A model generated the notes under the pieces. The model saw only the letters and a program-made list of their open reading frames with translations. It made no database searches and was not told the DNA's origin. From the NCBI RefSeq assembly GCF_002105155.1, contig NW_019028981.1, forward strand, positions 1,652,501 through 1,716,500: a DNA stretch of 64,000 nucleotides. The letters run 5' to 3'. A program made the translations under genes and the position numbers. Positions 33,366 to 44,789 of this stretch are shown here, piece after piece; the stretch's first letter is position 1; every line of letters starts with the position of its first letter. The stretch comes from Lobosporangium transversale (Eukaryota; Mortierellomycota; Mortierellomycetes; Mortierellales; Mortierellaceae).

Positions 33366-36300
33366 CTAGCCATCTATCTCCATCTGTTCTACTTGCTGCT
33401 GTTGCTTTCTGGATTTTTGAGACGCTTTCCAAGCTTGAATTTTCTCACGAAGCTCAATATCTATCAAATAAATTCAAAAATGGGTTTAAAAAGTTTGCAT
33501 TGCTTTCTTTTACTGCACAAAGCATCGACCAAGCATTATCAATAATTAGATGATAGACTTACTGTCAACAACATCACTGATTTTGAGTGGCATGCGGTTA
33601 AATGGATCTGTCGAGTCAGATAATAGATGGGATTTGATGGTGCTTCTGTCGATAGAGATATTGGAAGTAGGTAATAAAACAGGATCTTCCATGAGAGTAA
33701 ACAGTAGCGGATCTAAAGTTGTTTCATCAGTAAAGGAAGAGAATAATTAGATCGAGTGCATACTTCTTCAGGCCACTAATATCAGAGCTAGATTCTCATG
33801 TATACCCAAAAATTCCTCTGGAATCTCGCCCAATTCCTCTTCGTCCTCTGCTCCTTGCTGTCTCATATCTTCGACCTTTTGGACAAGCCTTGTTAACTGG
33901 GCAATTTCGTCAGGACTTTTAAGATTACGTCCTTCTAAAATACGGCTAGCCTTATGGAAGATGCTTGCTTTGTAGCTTCGGTCATCCCGAGCTAGAGCTG
34001 CGATAAACTTTGGACAGTCCAAATGTAAATAGACTGATATGATATCTGAAAGAAGAGTACGGGGTTGGAAGCGGTATTCTTCTTGGTTTTTAACCTAAAT
34101 CAAATACAAAGGCCCCACCCAGATAAAAGTAACGGATTAATGTCTCCAATAGCGCTTGAGTACATAAATACAAAAAAAAAAAAAGAAAAAAACTATTGTT
34201 GGACATGGGCCCTAACAAACCTTTAGAGTCGACATCTTCTCTCCGACCAATATTACAAGGTTGTAGTCAAGCATGGTGGCTAATCGATCGACAATCTCAG
34301 CAGTCAAGAAGGGCTGCTTAATAACCTCAGTCAAGTACGCTAGCATATTCACTGTCTCATTGCCCAAGGCGATATAGGATGATGCTTGACGCTGCGCTGT
34401 CCTAAGGACTCCCTCTTTCTCTTGCCGATATTGTGGCGTCTGTGCAGCCCATCCGGCCTTGTCATCCATCTCTGCCTCAATACCATGAATTTCCACAAGT
34501 TTGGTTAAGCCTTCATCCAAGAGATACGTGGTATCGTTTATCAACAAATTGACAAAGCGCACGAATGTTTCTGATTTCCTATAGTCCATAATAAAACAGC
34601 AATGAGCTGAGCTTGAGTGGATCGAAAATGTTTTTTAAACATTTACCCCTATTACCTAGGTATGCATGAAAACTTTCGAAATAAAAGTTGCGATTGCTTA
34701 CTGGCTTTCTGCCTTAACCATGTCACGATGGATAGGATTCTTCCACACAAACTTGAGAATCTGAGAAATATTGTATCGGATGTTGAACTTATCGTAGAAT
34801 TGGGAGCTACGGCCTGTATTCTCAACCTCAACATAAAAGTTCATAATCGCGGGAATCAGACACTGGAGAGCCATAGGATGCGTATTGAGCTTCATACCGA
34901 GAGTATCATCATTTCTTTGGCCCCGATAAGGAAGAGTCATGTAAAACAAGATCTATCAAAAGAAAAAGGGGCCATAAGTATAGGTAAATAGTGCTTAATT
35001 GATTAGTTACTTTATGGAACTTAAGAATTTTACCTCAGCGAACTTGGCTTTCAGATATGGGTTTTTGATATATCCTGGAGTAATCAAGAACACCATGGTG
35101 AATGTAATCAATTCATCCAATGTGGAGGATCCAACAGTCTCATGAGAGTGGCGGAGGACAAAGAGAAAAAATTCCACAATATCTTCAATGATGTACTCTG
35201 GTAGATTCGCAAAGTCTTCAGACGGTTTCTCAGGTAATGGTAGTTGGATAGTACTTTGGGGATAGGTGTGAGTAGGGTCAACCATCCTAAGTAACCAGGC
35301 CATAACAAGGTTGTAGAACTGGAAAGAGTGTGCCAGAATGATAGGGTCCATGATCTGAGATTCTAAAGACAGTCGGAATGTAATCATCTTCTCCAGCTGA
35401 ATTTCATAGCGTTTGATCAATAGTCCATTTTCTACAGAAAGTTGACCAGAAGTCTCTTGTTCTTTGAGGCGGTCATACTGATCTCTAATCTCGTAGAAAT
35501 CCTTCATGAAGCGCTTATAGTCGATATACATCTTTGATAAACCGATGTGGTGAAAGCCTAATGTAAGGAAAAATATATCTGAGATGAAGTTGATAGCAGA
35601 AGTTGATGTTCCAGATGCATAACTATCCGTCATTTCCTTTGATGCACATATTCTTGTTTCTTTGGTAATGTCAATTTTGGATTTTCCCTTAAAGAATTCA
35701 TGCGAAATCTTGTCGATCTTAGTATGGCCACTGTCTAGGAAGGGATCACAGAACTGCATCAAAACTTCACTGATATTATAGATGAAGCCATCGCCCGAGA
35801 CCGTTGCTCGATCAACCTGCATTTGTGCTCGACGTTCATTCTTGTTTAAAATGGAATAGAAATAATCCAACATCTTCCCTTTTGATTCCGGTCCTGATCG
35901 AATGAGACTATTCACAATTTGGAATAGTGAACTTTGGATGCCACGCACAGTCCCACGGATCGAAGTAAAGGCGCCATTTGAATCTGCCTTATTCCTCTTC
36001 AAACCTGAACCAAACAGTTCCGCAACCGATGGCTGCAATATAAATTGCAGTGGATATACAATCAAAAGGATGGTTAGGCGCAGGTCATAAAATAATCAGG
36101 CAGGACAACCAATTCAAAAGAATGCAAACCATACCTCATCAGAGCAAAATCCTGAGATCTTAAAGAAAGGGCCTAGAGCAGATACTATTTCTATCTGACG
36201 TGCTGTAGCATTAGGTGGATTCCAAATGGCAATCGATGGGAGGGTCGAAGCAATAGCTGGAATCTCAATAAGAGTTAAAAGAGCTCTAAAAGGGGTTCTC

Positions 36301-37816
36301 CAGTCTGTCAAAATTGTAGCAGCCCTGGCACGGGCTCCAATCCCTGCTACAAGCTGTTGAACAAGATCCTCCAAGCCATCACCTTGGAACCTGGCTGCAA
36401 CGTCTCTTAAAAATTCAGTTGGTATGCCACTTGCTGTATCCTGATCTGCAAAGAGCCTCTCTACCAACTGTGTAGCTCCTAAAGGCGTCGAGCTATGATG
36501 AATGTACCGGTTAATAAAATTGGATAGATGAATGGTTCGTAATGGCCTTATGTTTACATTGTTGTATTATCTTATAGACCATATCGATGTTACATTACCT
36601 CTGAACTTGAGGGAACATATCAGGCATTTGAAGTACAATCCCGGCGTAGGATACGAGCAAAGACTTGGAGGTATTCAGTGACTGAACGCGCTCCTCAATC
36701 ACATTCGCAGGAAGCTAGAATCAGAGGATCTATACTTAGCTATAACTGACTAATACACGACTCATATAGTTCGCTTATAAAATGCATATCTTATACCTTA
36801 GAGCGGGACGTCTGGATTTTGACAGTCTCCAAGCGTTTCCAGCAGTCCAGAAGGTAGTCAAATAATGGATACCGAAGCTGACCACGATCAAGAAGATGAG
36901 CATTTGACTCATCATTGGGGTCAACTGACATGCGATCCACAAGAACCCTATCTAAAGAGCCTTGACTGATAACAAGTGGCTCTAAATGATTGTTTGACGT
37001 TAAGATCTTTCATAAAACCTATTGTTCAACAAGTTCTGCTTTTTTTTTTTTTTGTTTTTTATTTAAATTATTACCATTTGCTTCCGCTAATTCCCTTGCC
37101 AGGTTGGATAGATAGAGCATAGGGGCTGGTGCATTTTCATTCTATTGGTGCCATTAATCAGTCATGAGTAATTATAAGCAGATCGATGATTTATGCATTC
37201 AGCAACACTACAATGCTGAATATGAGAAGTTATAAAGATATATTAATCCATGACTCACCAAAGAAACACATAGAATACGGGATAAAGCCTCATTTTGCCA
37301 TGCTTCAAATGTCAGTGCTGGTTGCTTTGGCGCTGAGGGGCTTGCAGGCTGTATCGAAGCAAAGAATAAGTTGACTTGATCCACCGATAAGTCAATAACA
37401 CACAATTATAGACTGGTTTATAATGTTTACCTTCGGCGAGGGAGTAGTAGGAGGGATTGATGCTCCTTTTGGCAAGTTGGGAATTGTTATTGGTGATGAT
37501 GTGCGAGCCGCTGCAGCGGTAGTATTTGATGACGATGAGCTTGCCTCAGGTTTTGAAGCCGAACCATGGATGGAACTTGATGGTGCGTTCCCCTCGGATC
37601 CAGATGATTGTTGTGAGTTGTATGACCCCTGAAGCTTCTCAAGACGCTTCATACGGATCTGAACAAATACCACAACCATGTGTTGACATTTGTAAGTAAA
37701 TGAAAAATATATTGCTATTACGGTGCAATTTCATGGCATGGATATCATGATATTTTGAACTTTACCCTCTCGCGTTCTTCCTGAGAGAGAGGAACATCAT
37801 TCGACGCATCCTGCAT
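33366..37816 (-). CDS. UFD2: Ubiquitin conjugation factor E4 (UFD2/UBE4)
   Basis: U-box E4 ligase that elongates ubiquitin chains in the UFD and Cdc48 pathway. Thirteen exons on the minus strand: 37766-37816, 37431-37658, 37259-37348, 37075-37141, 36797-36981, 36599-36714, 36135-36492, 35034-36032, 34702-34952, 34221-34578, 33806-34094, 33563-33712, 33366-33460; 3,237 nt (1,078 aa). The N-terminus has the family opening [18 protein letters not shown], then a Ser/Thr/Ala-rich linker. The armadillo-like core contains [20 protein letters not shown] and [15 protein letters not shown]. The U-box is at about residues 993-1065: [19 protein letters not shown], then [15 protein letters not shown]. Its Asp is made across an exon junction. 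The tail is short and Gln-rich, ending MEIDG. Its stop is 139 bp from that of the mL50-like gene. Confidence 0.95.
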
Positions 37817-39130
37817 ACTTTCTAATTATATTTGATGGCGCAGCAAATCGTTAACTAATGCTTGTAATTATAATCAGTCCTGGATTTGTCAGGGTAGAGA
37901 TCAATGGGATGATGGGATGATGGGATGAAATGAAGAATGAAGACCCATCCAACGCTGGTCATTGCCTTTTGCTGCTTGCGCAAAGCATTGTCAGGTAGCA
38001 GTCACATTTCTCGCCTGGCTATGACCCGACGTGTAGATTCTTTGGGATGCGATAATTCCTTTGGAAGGATCTCGTTCTTAGTGGTTTCAGGAACACAATC
38101 GGTGACGCCATAAAAACCTGAAACAGCTCTTTAAACAAGGCCAAGTTTAGATAGAGACAGGTACACACTCTCCAATGAACCGACTCTGTCTTGCTTAATA
38201 CTTGAGCTGTATACGGTCCACAAAACATTTCATTTGAATAGATATACATCCTTTCATTTCTTTCACTCATCTAGGATAGCAAATGGAGCGCCACATGCGC
38301 ACATGGCGTTTCGCATTAAGTTCCACAAGACAAGATACACAGGGTATATGAACATGACCATGTTCAGACAGCCTAGGCTTGAGCTCATATCATGTCACAA
38401 GGAGGAGGCAGAAATGTTATTTGATAAAAGTAAACTTAAATTCGAGGCCATCAAACTTTACAATAATTGAATACGTCTCAATTGTTTGTTTTGTGTGTCT
38501 GTTTGACCAACTCGCTCATCATCCATCATTCATCGACCCTCTCAGCCTACCCCTTTCACATCCTTCTGTTTCCCCTCTCTCACTTACCAAGATAAACAGC
38601 TATATACAATCCTTATATTTCATACCCATCTCCGCTTTTCATTCCTCTTCTTTCACGTAATTATTAAAACCAACCCATTTGTATTTTTTCTTCCCCTGTG
38701 TCGTTGTTACTGTGCCCAAGCGACTCCTCCTTTATCTCAGGGGCCCACTTTAATATACCATCTTTCTACACAGCTCATTGACAATAATCACGCCCACTAG
38801 GTATAATAATGACGCTCTATATCGGCGCATTTATAATTCTAATCTTTCAGAAATAACTATTTAAACTATTACATAGTCCTGGTGAATATTTCTGATAACC
38901 AGGCTAACAAACTGTAATATAATAATGACAATAAAGAGGAGGGAGGTCGAACATGAGAAATAACGTGGTGTCAATAGCTGCCATACTAACAATAAAAAAA
39001 AGTATATGTTTAGTGGAGCTGTGGATTAATGTGTCTATTCAGGATGGGAGAGGGAGAATGTAATCGATGGAAGTTCTCGTCCTGACATTAATCTCATTAC
39101 TATTTCCTTTGCTAGTGTTGTATCGCATTC
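37817..39130. promoter_or_regulatory. Divergent intergenic region between UFD2 and the Bem3-like gene
   Basis: 1.3 kb without a supported gene. A GATGGGAT triplet repeat lies at about 37910-37928 and a C/T-rich tract at 38510-38660. Small open frames here lack coding character. Confidence 0.6.
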
Positions 39131-42100
39131 ATGTCTCAAGCCACTCGATTAGATCAGACAATGCCTCAGGGTGCACCAGACTTGCCCATTGAGGCTGCAC
39201 TGCAGCAAGTCACGGCTGACCGTAACACTCTACGGTCCCAGAACGATCAGCTCTGGAAGATCATTGAGAAGCAGCGTATTATCATTCAAAATTTGCAAAA
39301 GGATAATGCTAAACTCACTGCCGAGCGCGATCTTTTCCGGCACGTCGCTGCTGAAAATGAAAGCTATAGAAACAGCGATCTTCCGCAATCTACTGCTCAT
39401 ACTCAGATGGATAGTCATCACCAATCCTCCAATAAGAGCTCTGACAGAAAGGCTCGAGAACAGGACACGTCCTCGACTATACTAAAGCACATAAGCACCG
39501 TTGACAAAGATCTTAAAATGCCCCCGCCCTCGCTATCATCAGCTCCTCAAGCACCAACAGATACCGTGCAACCTCAATCAGAGTTGCTTTCAGAACTGAA
39601 AGAGGAGGCACAAACACCCAAGGAGGCGATACAGCCTGAATCCTCTCCACTGGCTTTTTCCAATGGTGACAGCGACCTGAATGATGAAAATAACAGGGAT
39701 AATCAAGAAGAAAACAGCCAGTCGTACAAGTCGTTGGAAGACGAAACAAGATCACAAAATAGGCTCGATTCAGACACCCAATTTGCTAATGCTATAGACC
39801 ACTCACCCCAACAAATACAGACTACGACTGCTTCGCCACCTATGGGTGTTGACCGAGACACTCAAGTAACGCTCAATACTTATGGTCAGATAGGTAAACA
39901 GATACATACCTATGTTCATTTCAAATACTTATTTGTACAATTAATGGCCTGACATCGGCAGTATCCGTGATGACTCTCAAGGTTGTCAATGACAAGTCAA
40001 AGCTTGTTATTTTTATTTGATACTGGGCTTTGGAACATTTTCTATTTTCCATACCCAATATCCTGTTAAACCGCTTTAGCTAGACCCTAGCTCACGGAGA
40101 GATGGCAATAAATGTTTCTAACTCGCCATGACTGTCGATCTCACTTAGGGCAACTACATTCACCAGCCTCAGGAAGCCCAACTAGTTTCCGAAATGTGTC
40201 GGCCAATCTGGCCTTTGGGCCTCTTTCGCCAGGCTTACCCTATCTTCCGCCTCGATCACCAAGGAGAGAGCGTAAAGATATTGATACTTCATCTTCGCCT
40301 GCTGTGTCAGATAACGAGGACGACTCGCAACCTGTGTCCGATAAGAAGAGCCCGGTGGCCATGAGGAAAAAGATTGATCAATCCTCAATGTCACCCGAAG
40401 GATCTCTTCAGTCAGATCTAGAGGACAAAGACGTGCAGGTCATGTCTGCATCCAAGGTCTCGATTAGATCAGTGAATGCTTATGAATCTACTGGATCATC
40501 CGGCATAGAGCCATATGCTGATACAGGTCCATCAACTCGTAAAAACATATCAGCGCAAATCCCACTTATCCCACTCTCTACAACACAATTACAAGGAGTA
40601 CAGGAACACGTCCCTGTTAATACTGCTGCATCCTCTGCCACTTCATCGCCTATTGCCGCCATCATCGACCAAGATGCCGAAAAGTTCAGGATGTTTATGA
40701 GCAAGCTCAGCAGCCCTAACCGCAAAAATGTTTCTGCCCCTATCCAGCTTCCCGGAGGAGAATATCAAGATCATGCCACTGCTTTAGGTCAAGCCGTAGC
40801 TATGGAGAATATTCAGAATCAACTCGAGATCCAGAGCCAATTATTGGGACAACTCCAAAGTACATCTGAATATTCTAGTATCGGCGCAATATATTGAAAT
40901 AATTTACACTCCAACAAGAACTAACTCGATGTTTTTTCATATAGGCCATAGCGGAAGAATTGCATTAAATCCAGTGCATGGAGGAAACCGTCGTAATGTT
41001 TCTGCACCAATCCATGCCCACGAAATACGCCCGGTAACTAGCGCTGATAGCACGGATTTCGCCCGTACCTCCAGCGAAGGTATTGACCAAAATGCATATG
41101 TAGGCCCTATGGATCGGAGCGGAGGCCAGCTCTCATATATATCTGAAATTCAAGAGAATGATTCTGTGCAAACATTCGATGACTATCCTAAAATCAATGC
41201 ACGATCAACATCTCATCAAAGAACTGATGACGATGCAGGTAGTGGACATGGTGTAGCATTCGCCCCTAATCGACAGGGTTCTAGAGACCAGCAAGGCGAG
41301 AATGGGCGTATAAATCGCGTGGCCTCACCTACACCCTCCAACAACTCGTCAATCACAAATACGCTGACGAATATACCGTCATCACCGAACCATTCTCGTC
41401 CAACAACGCTACACCAGCAAGCCTTCAGCATGTTTGCGGATAATCTTGAGTTTGTCTCAATTCTTGTAGTTGGCAGTAACATCAGCACGAATGACAGAGG
41501 TAGAGAACAGTTAACCTTTTTGATATCGATTGGTCAAGAAGTGCATGGCGAGCAAGAGGATAGTATGTTACCGCATAAAGAAGACGAAGAGCTCTGGAGA
41601 GTTGAGAAGCAATACTCTGATTTCGTCAATCTCGATTCAAAGGTAGACAATCATATTATGAGTTGATCACCCATTGTATCTTTATATAATTCGAGACATT
41701 CATCAAGCTTGTTTATTTCTTATCTATCAATAGCTCCGCATTACACAGTCCAGAAACATTGTCAATTCTTTGCCCAAACTACCTGATAAAAGTCTTTTCA
41801 GTACGCATGCACCATCCAAAGTGGACGCACGCAAAATAGCTCTCGAACAGTACTTGCAACAAGTGACATCGCTTCGCATTAAAGATACACGTGATCTTTG
41901 TGAATTCCTTAGTACAAATGTCGTGGAACGAGAAAAGAGGCAGGACACTAAAGGTTCCGGATTTAAAGCTGGCTATTTAACTAAACGTGGCAAGAATTTT
42001 GGGGGCTGGAAGACACGATACTTTGTTCTCCGTGGGCCCGCTCTTGAATACTTTGACACTGTAAGGTCTTATGCCTTGAATATAATATACTCTAAAGGTT

Positions 42101-44012
42101 CCCTTCGTTTCCTAACCTATTTATTTATTTATGTTTTTGTATGAGTAGAAGGATGGTCATCACCTGGGATCTATCGCACTTACAAATGCCCAAATAGGAC
42201 GCCAGCAATCGCAAGATAAATTACAGGAAGGAGCAGGAGAGGGCGCAAATGACCCTAATTCCTATAGGCACGCTTTCTTAATTCTGGAGCCCAAGAAGGG
42301 ACAAACTGTGGTCGATGCCAAAAAGAATCCAAACAGTGTCACTCGCCATGTTCTATGTGCCGAGACTGACGAGGAACGTGATGACTGGGTGGATGCACTG
42401 ATGATATATGTAGGAAAGGATCCTGCAGAGGCATCTGAGAATATTGAGCGTGAGAAAGCTGGTAGAAAAATACATGAGATTCAAAAGTTGAGTGCAACCC
42501 CGATCAGAGATCTACAGCCAGTAAAAGGGAATGAGAAGCTCTTGCTAAATCGGGAAGCGTACGAAAGACAGCAGCGTACTATCCCCGCGTCTCATTCTAC
42601 GCAACTCCACTCACAAGGCCGCAATGGATCAATATCTCAGTCTCCTACCTTACCAAATGCAAATGTTGAGGAAAGGTTTTCTTCTGAGCGATCTTCAGTA
42701 GATGCTTTCTCATCAAATCAAAAAGGCAGTAACTCTCAACAGTCTCCGCCATCAAGGAATCCATCATCACAATCGCTTCTGCAGGAAGATGTAAGTGAAC
42801 ATGTACACTTGTGATTAACCTGGAACAATAGGAGTATTTGACTGAATGCTTTTTTTTTTTTTTTTTTTTTTTTTTGGGATAGCATGTGCCTTCCAAGCCG
42901 TTATCAGAAAATCAGTCAATCCCAGAATCATCCGAGAAGAAGCAAAAGTCAAGAATGACATTTTGGGCTAAAAAGAGCACGAAGGAGGAGCCATTGCCAC
43001 AGATGCCAGTTATAACTAATCAAAATGGCCCCCAAATGCCAGGATCAACTCTGTCATCACAGGACTCTTCAAGGCTCAGAACGTTTCTGGGAATGAGTGC
43101 TGGCAATACCCCCAGCAATGGTACCAGCAATGGGGTTGGAAATATAAGCACGGTTCCAGCCCAGGCGACAGCACCCGGTCCTGGGTCACAGGCACCGCCA
43201 TTTACTTCTGAACGCCAAGTTTTTGGTGTAAGTTTGGAGCAAGCCATCGAGCAGGCTCAAATTCAACCTGGATATGAGCTCCCAGCAGTTGTGTATCGAT
43301 GTATCGAGTATTTGAATGCACATAAAGCTCAATTTGAGGAGGGCATTTACCGGTTGAACGGCTCAGCAGCTGTGATCAAGAGCCTAAAAGAGCGATTTAA
43401 TCAGGAAGGTGATGTGCCTCTTTTACAAGAAGAGGAATATTACGATATTCATGCAGTAGCTGGCCTTTTGAAATTGTTTCTACGAGAATTACCATCTTCA
43501 GTATTGACTCGGGAATTGCACAGAGACTTTCTTCAGGTCGTTGGTAAGTATTAAAGCGTTGCGCGCCAATGTTTTCGCCTTAAAAGTAGCATTTAAAGGA
43601 TATTAAATTCAACCGTATTCATCCAACTTCATTGTGTTTATTAGAACTTGCAAACAAAGCGGATCGAGTTGAGGAGCTGACACGATTAGTTGCATCCCTT
43701 CCTGAAGCCAACTATACACTTCTCCGCGCTTTGACGGCACATCTGATCGAGATCGTGGATAATGCTGATATAAACAAAATGACGGCTCGCAATGTGGGTA
43801 TTGTCTTTTCACCAACGCTTGGGATCCCTGCCGGGGTGTTTGCATTGCTAATGTCAAACTTTGATCAAATCTTTCATACAAACGATGGTCGAATCATGCC
43901 GCTCGAAAACAGCATCAATAATATGCATCAGGAATCACAAGAAATTACAAGTTCATCTTTAATATCTGATAGTGGTGATATGAATCAGGAACCAACTTCT
44001 ATAGCAACTTGA
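39131..44012 (+). CDS. Bem3-like PX-PH-RhoGAP protein
   Basis: GTPase-activating protein for Rho/Cdc42-type GTPases, with lipid-binding domains for cortical sites; order and content match yeast Bem3. Exons 39131-39893, 40149-40877, 40945-41642, 41734-42060, 42149-42790, 42883-43543, 43645-44012; 4,188 nt (1,395 aa). An N-terminal coiled coil (residues 20-80, LWKIIEKQRIIIQNLQKDN) is followed by a long disordered Ser-rich region. That region holds four copies of an [RK]N[VI]SA motif (about residues 270-520). PX domain: about 658-790. PH domain: about 800-930 (AGYLTKRGKNFGGWKTRYFV, split by an intron after YFDT). RhoGAP: about 1165-1375, with the arginine finger in EEGIYRLNGSA and the helix HAVAGLLKLFLRELP, ending NVGIVFSPTLG. 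The intron after exon 2 has a consensus CTAAC branch site. Confidence 0.92.
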
Positions 44013-44255
44013 AAAAAATACACCACAGCATGTGTTAAAGTGTGACTCGGTATTAAATTGTAAAGCTTTTATGTGTATAAATTCTTAAAGATCTAGCATT
44101 TAGTATTATATACTACAACACTGTTGCTTGCGTTGACTCGAGAACCGAAGCTATATTTTCCTCAGTACAGGTGTAAGGGTATAGAATGCAATATTTGCCT
44201 AGAAATTGCTGTTAGTCCTGTTAGTGGTGCTTGGGAAAATAATTTTAGCTTAGAC

Positions 44256-44789
44256 TTAATTGGCTGTGGAATAAGCAGGTGGAGGTGAGGTCATGGTGCC
44301 AGCGGATGAAGGAATAAGTGGATAATTTGCTGGCTGAAACGATTGTTGCTGTGTTGACGGATAGACATTTTGAGTCTGCTGGAAGGGTATTTGAGGAGGG
44401 AGCTGTTGCTCAAAAGCAGAAGGAGGATACGGCTGCTGTTGATACGGTGTAGATGGTTGCGATGAAAAAGGTGGATAAGGTTGCTGCTGAGGAACAGAAG
44501 GTGGTGGCTGATGTGGGAATGGTTGTTGATAAGGCTGGTATTGGTAAGACTGATTTGGATCAGAAACTGGATAGTCAGGTCCAGCAACGGGCGGTTGTTG
44601 AGGGTAGTAAAGGTTGGGATTAGCAGGAAAGGACTGCAGAGGCACAGGCGGGTCTACGGTCATGACAACAGCCTGTTGAGTCTTGATAGATTCTGCATAA
44701 CGAGCACTGCGTCTATGCCGGATGACACAGACAATGATGATCAGAATGATTATGATCACAGACCAGACCAAATGGAAGAAAACAGCCAT
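44256..44789 (-). CDS. Single-pass membrane protein with Pro/Gln-rich PPxY tail
   Basis: 177 aa from a single exon. A very hydrophobic segment (VIIIILIIIVCVI, residues 11-23) sits near the N-terminus, followed by a basic stop-transfer RHRRSAR. The remaining 150 residues are rich in Pro, Gln, Tyr and Ser (PYQQPFPHQPPPSVPQQQPY) and end SPPPAYSTAN. PPPAY fits the PPxY consensus bound by WW domains of Nedd4/Rsp5 ligases, so it may be a ligase adaptor or cargo of the Rcr/VOPP kind. I do not recognise the exact family. The orientation (short N-terminus outside, long tail in the cytosol) is predicted from the positive-inside rule. Upstream sequence has a possible 5'UTR intron (acceptor aaaatcag just before the start). 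Confidence 0.7.
   Translation of the reverse strand: MAVFFHLVWSVIIIILIIIVCVIRHRRSARYAESIKTQQAVVMTVDPPVPLQSFPANPNLYYPQQPPVAGPDYPVSDPNQSYQYQPYQQPFPHQPPPSVPQQQPYPPFSSQPSTPYQQQPYPPSAFEQQLPPQIPFQQTQNVYPSTQQQSFQPANYPLIPSSAGTMTSPPPAYSTAN

Noticed and set aside
39894-40148. Extra exon inside the first intron of the Bem3-like gene
   Set aside because: Exons 39131-39893 and 40149-40877 join in frame with good splice sites, and the intervening 255 bp has stops in all plus frames.
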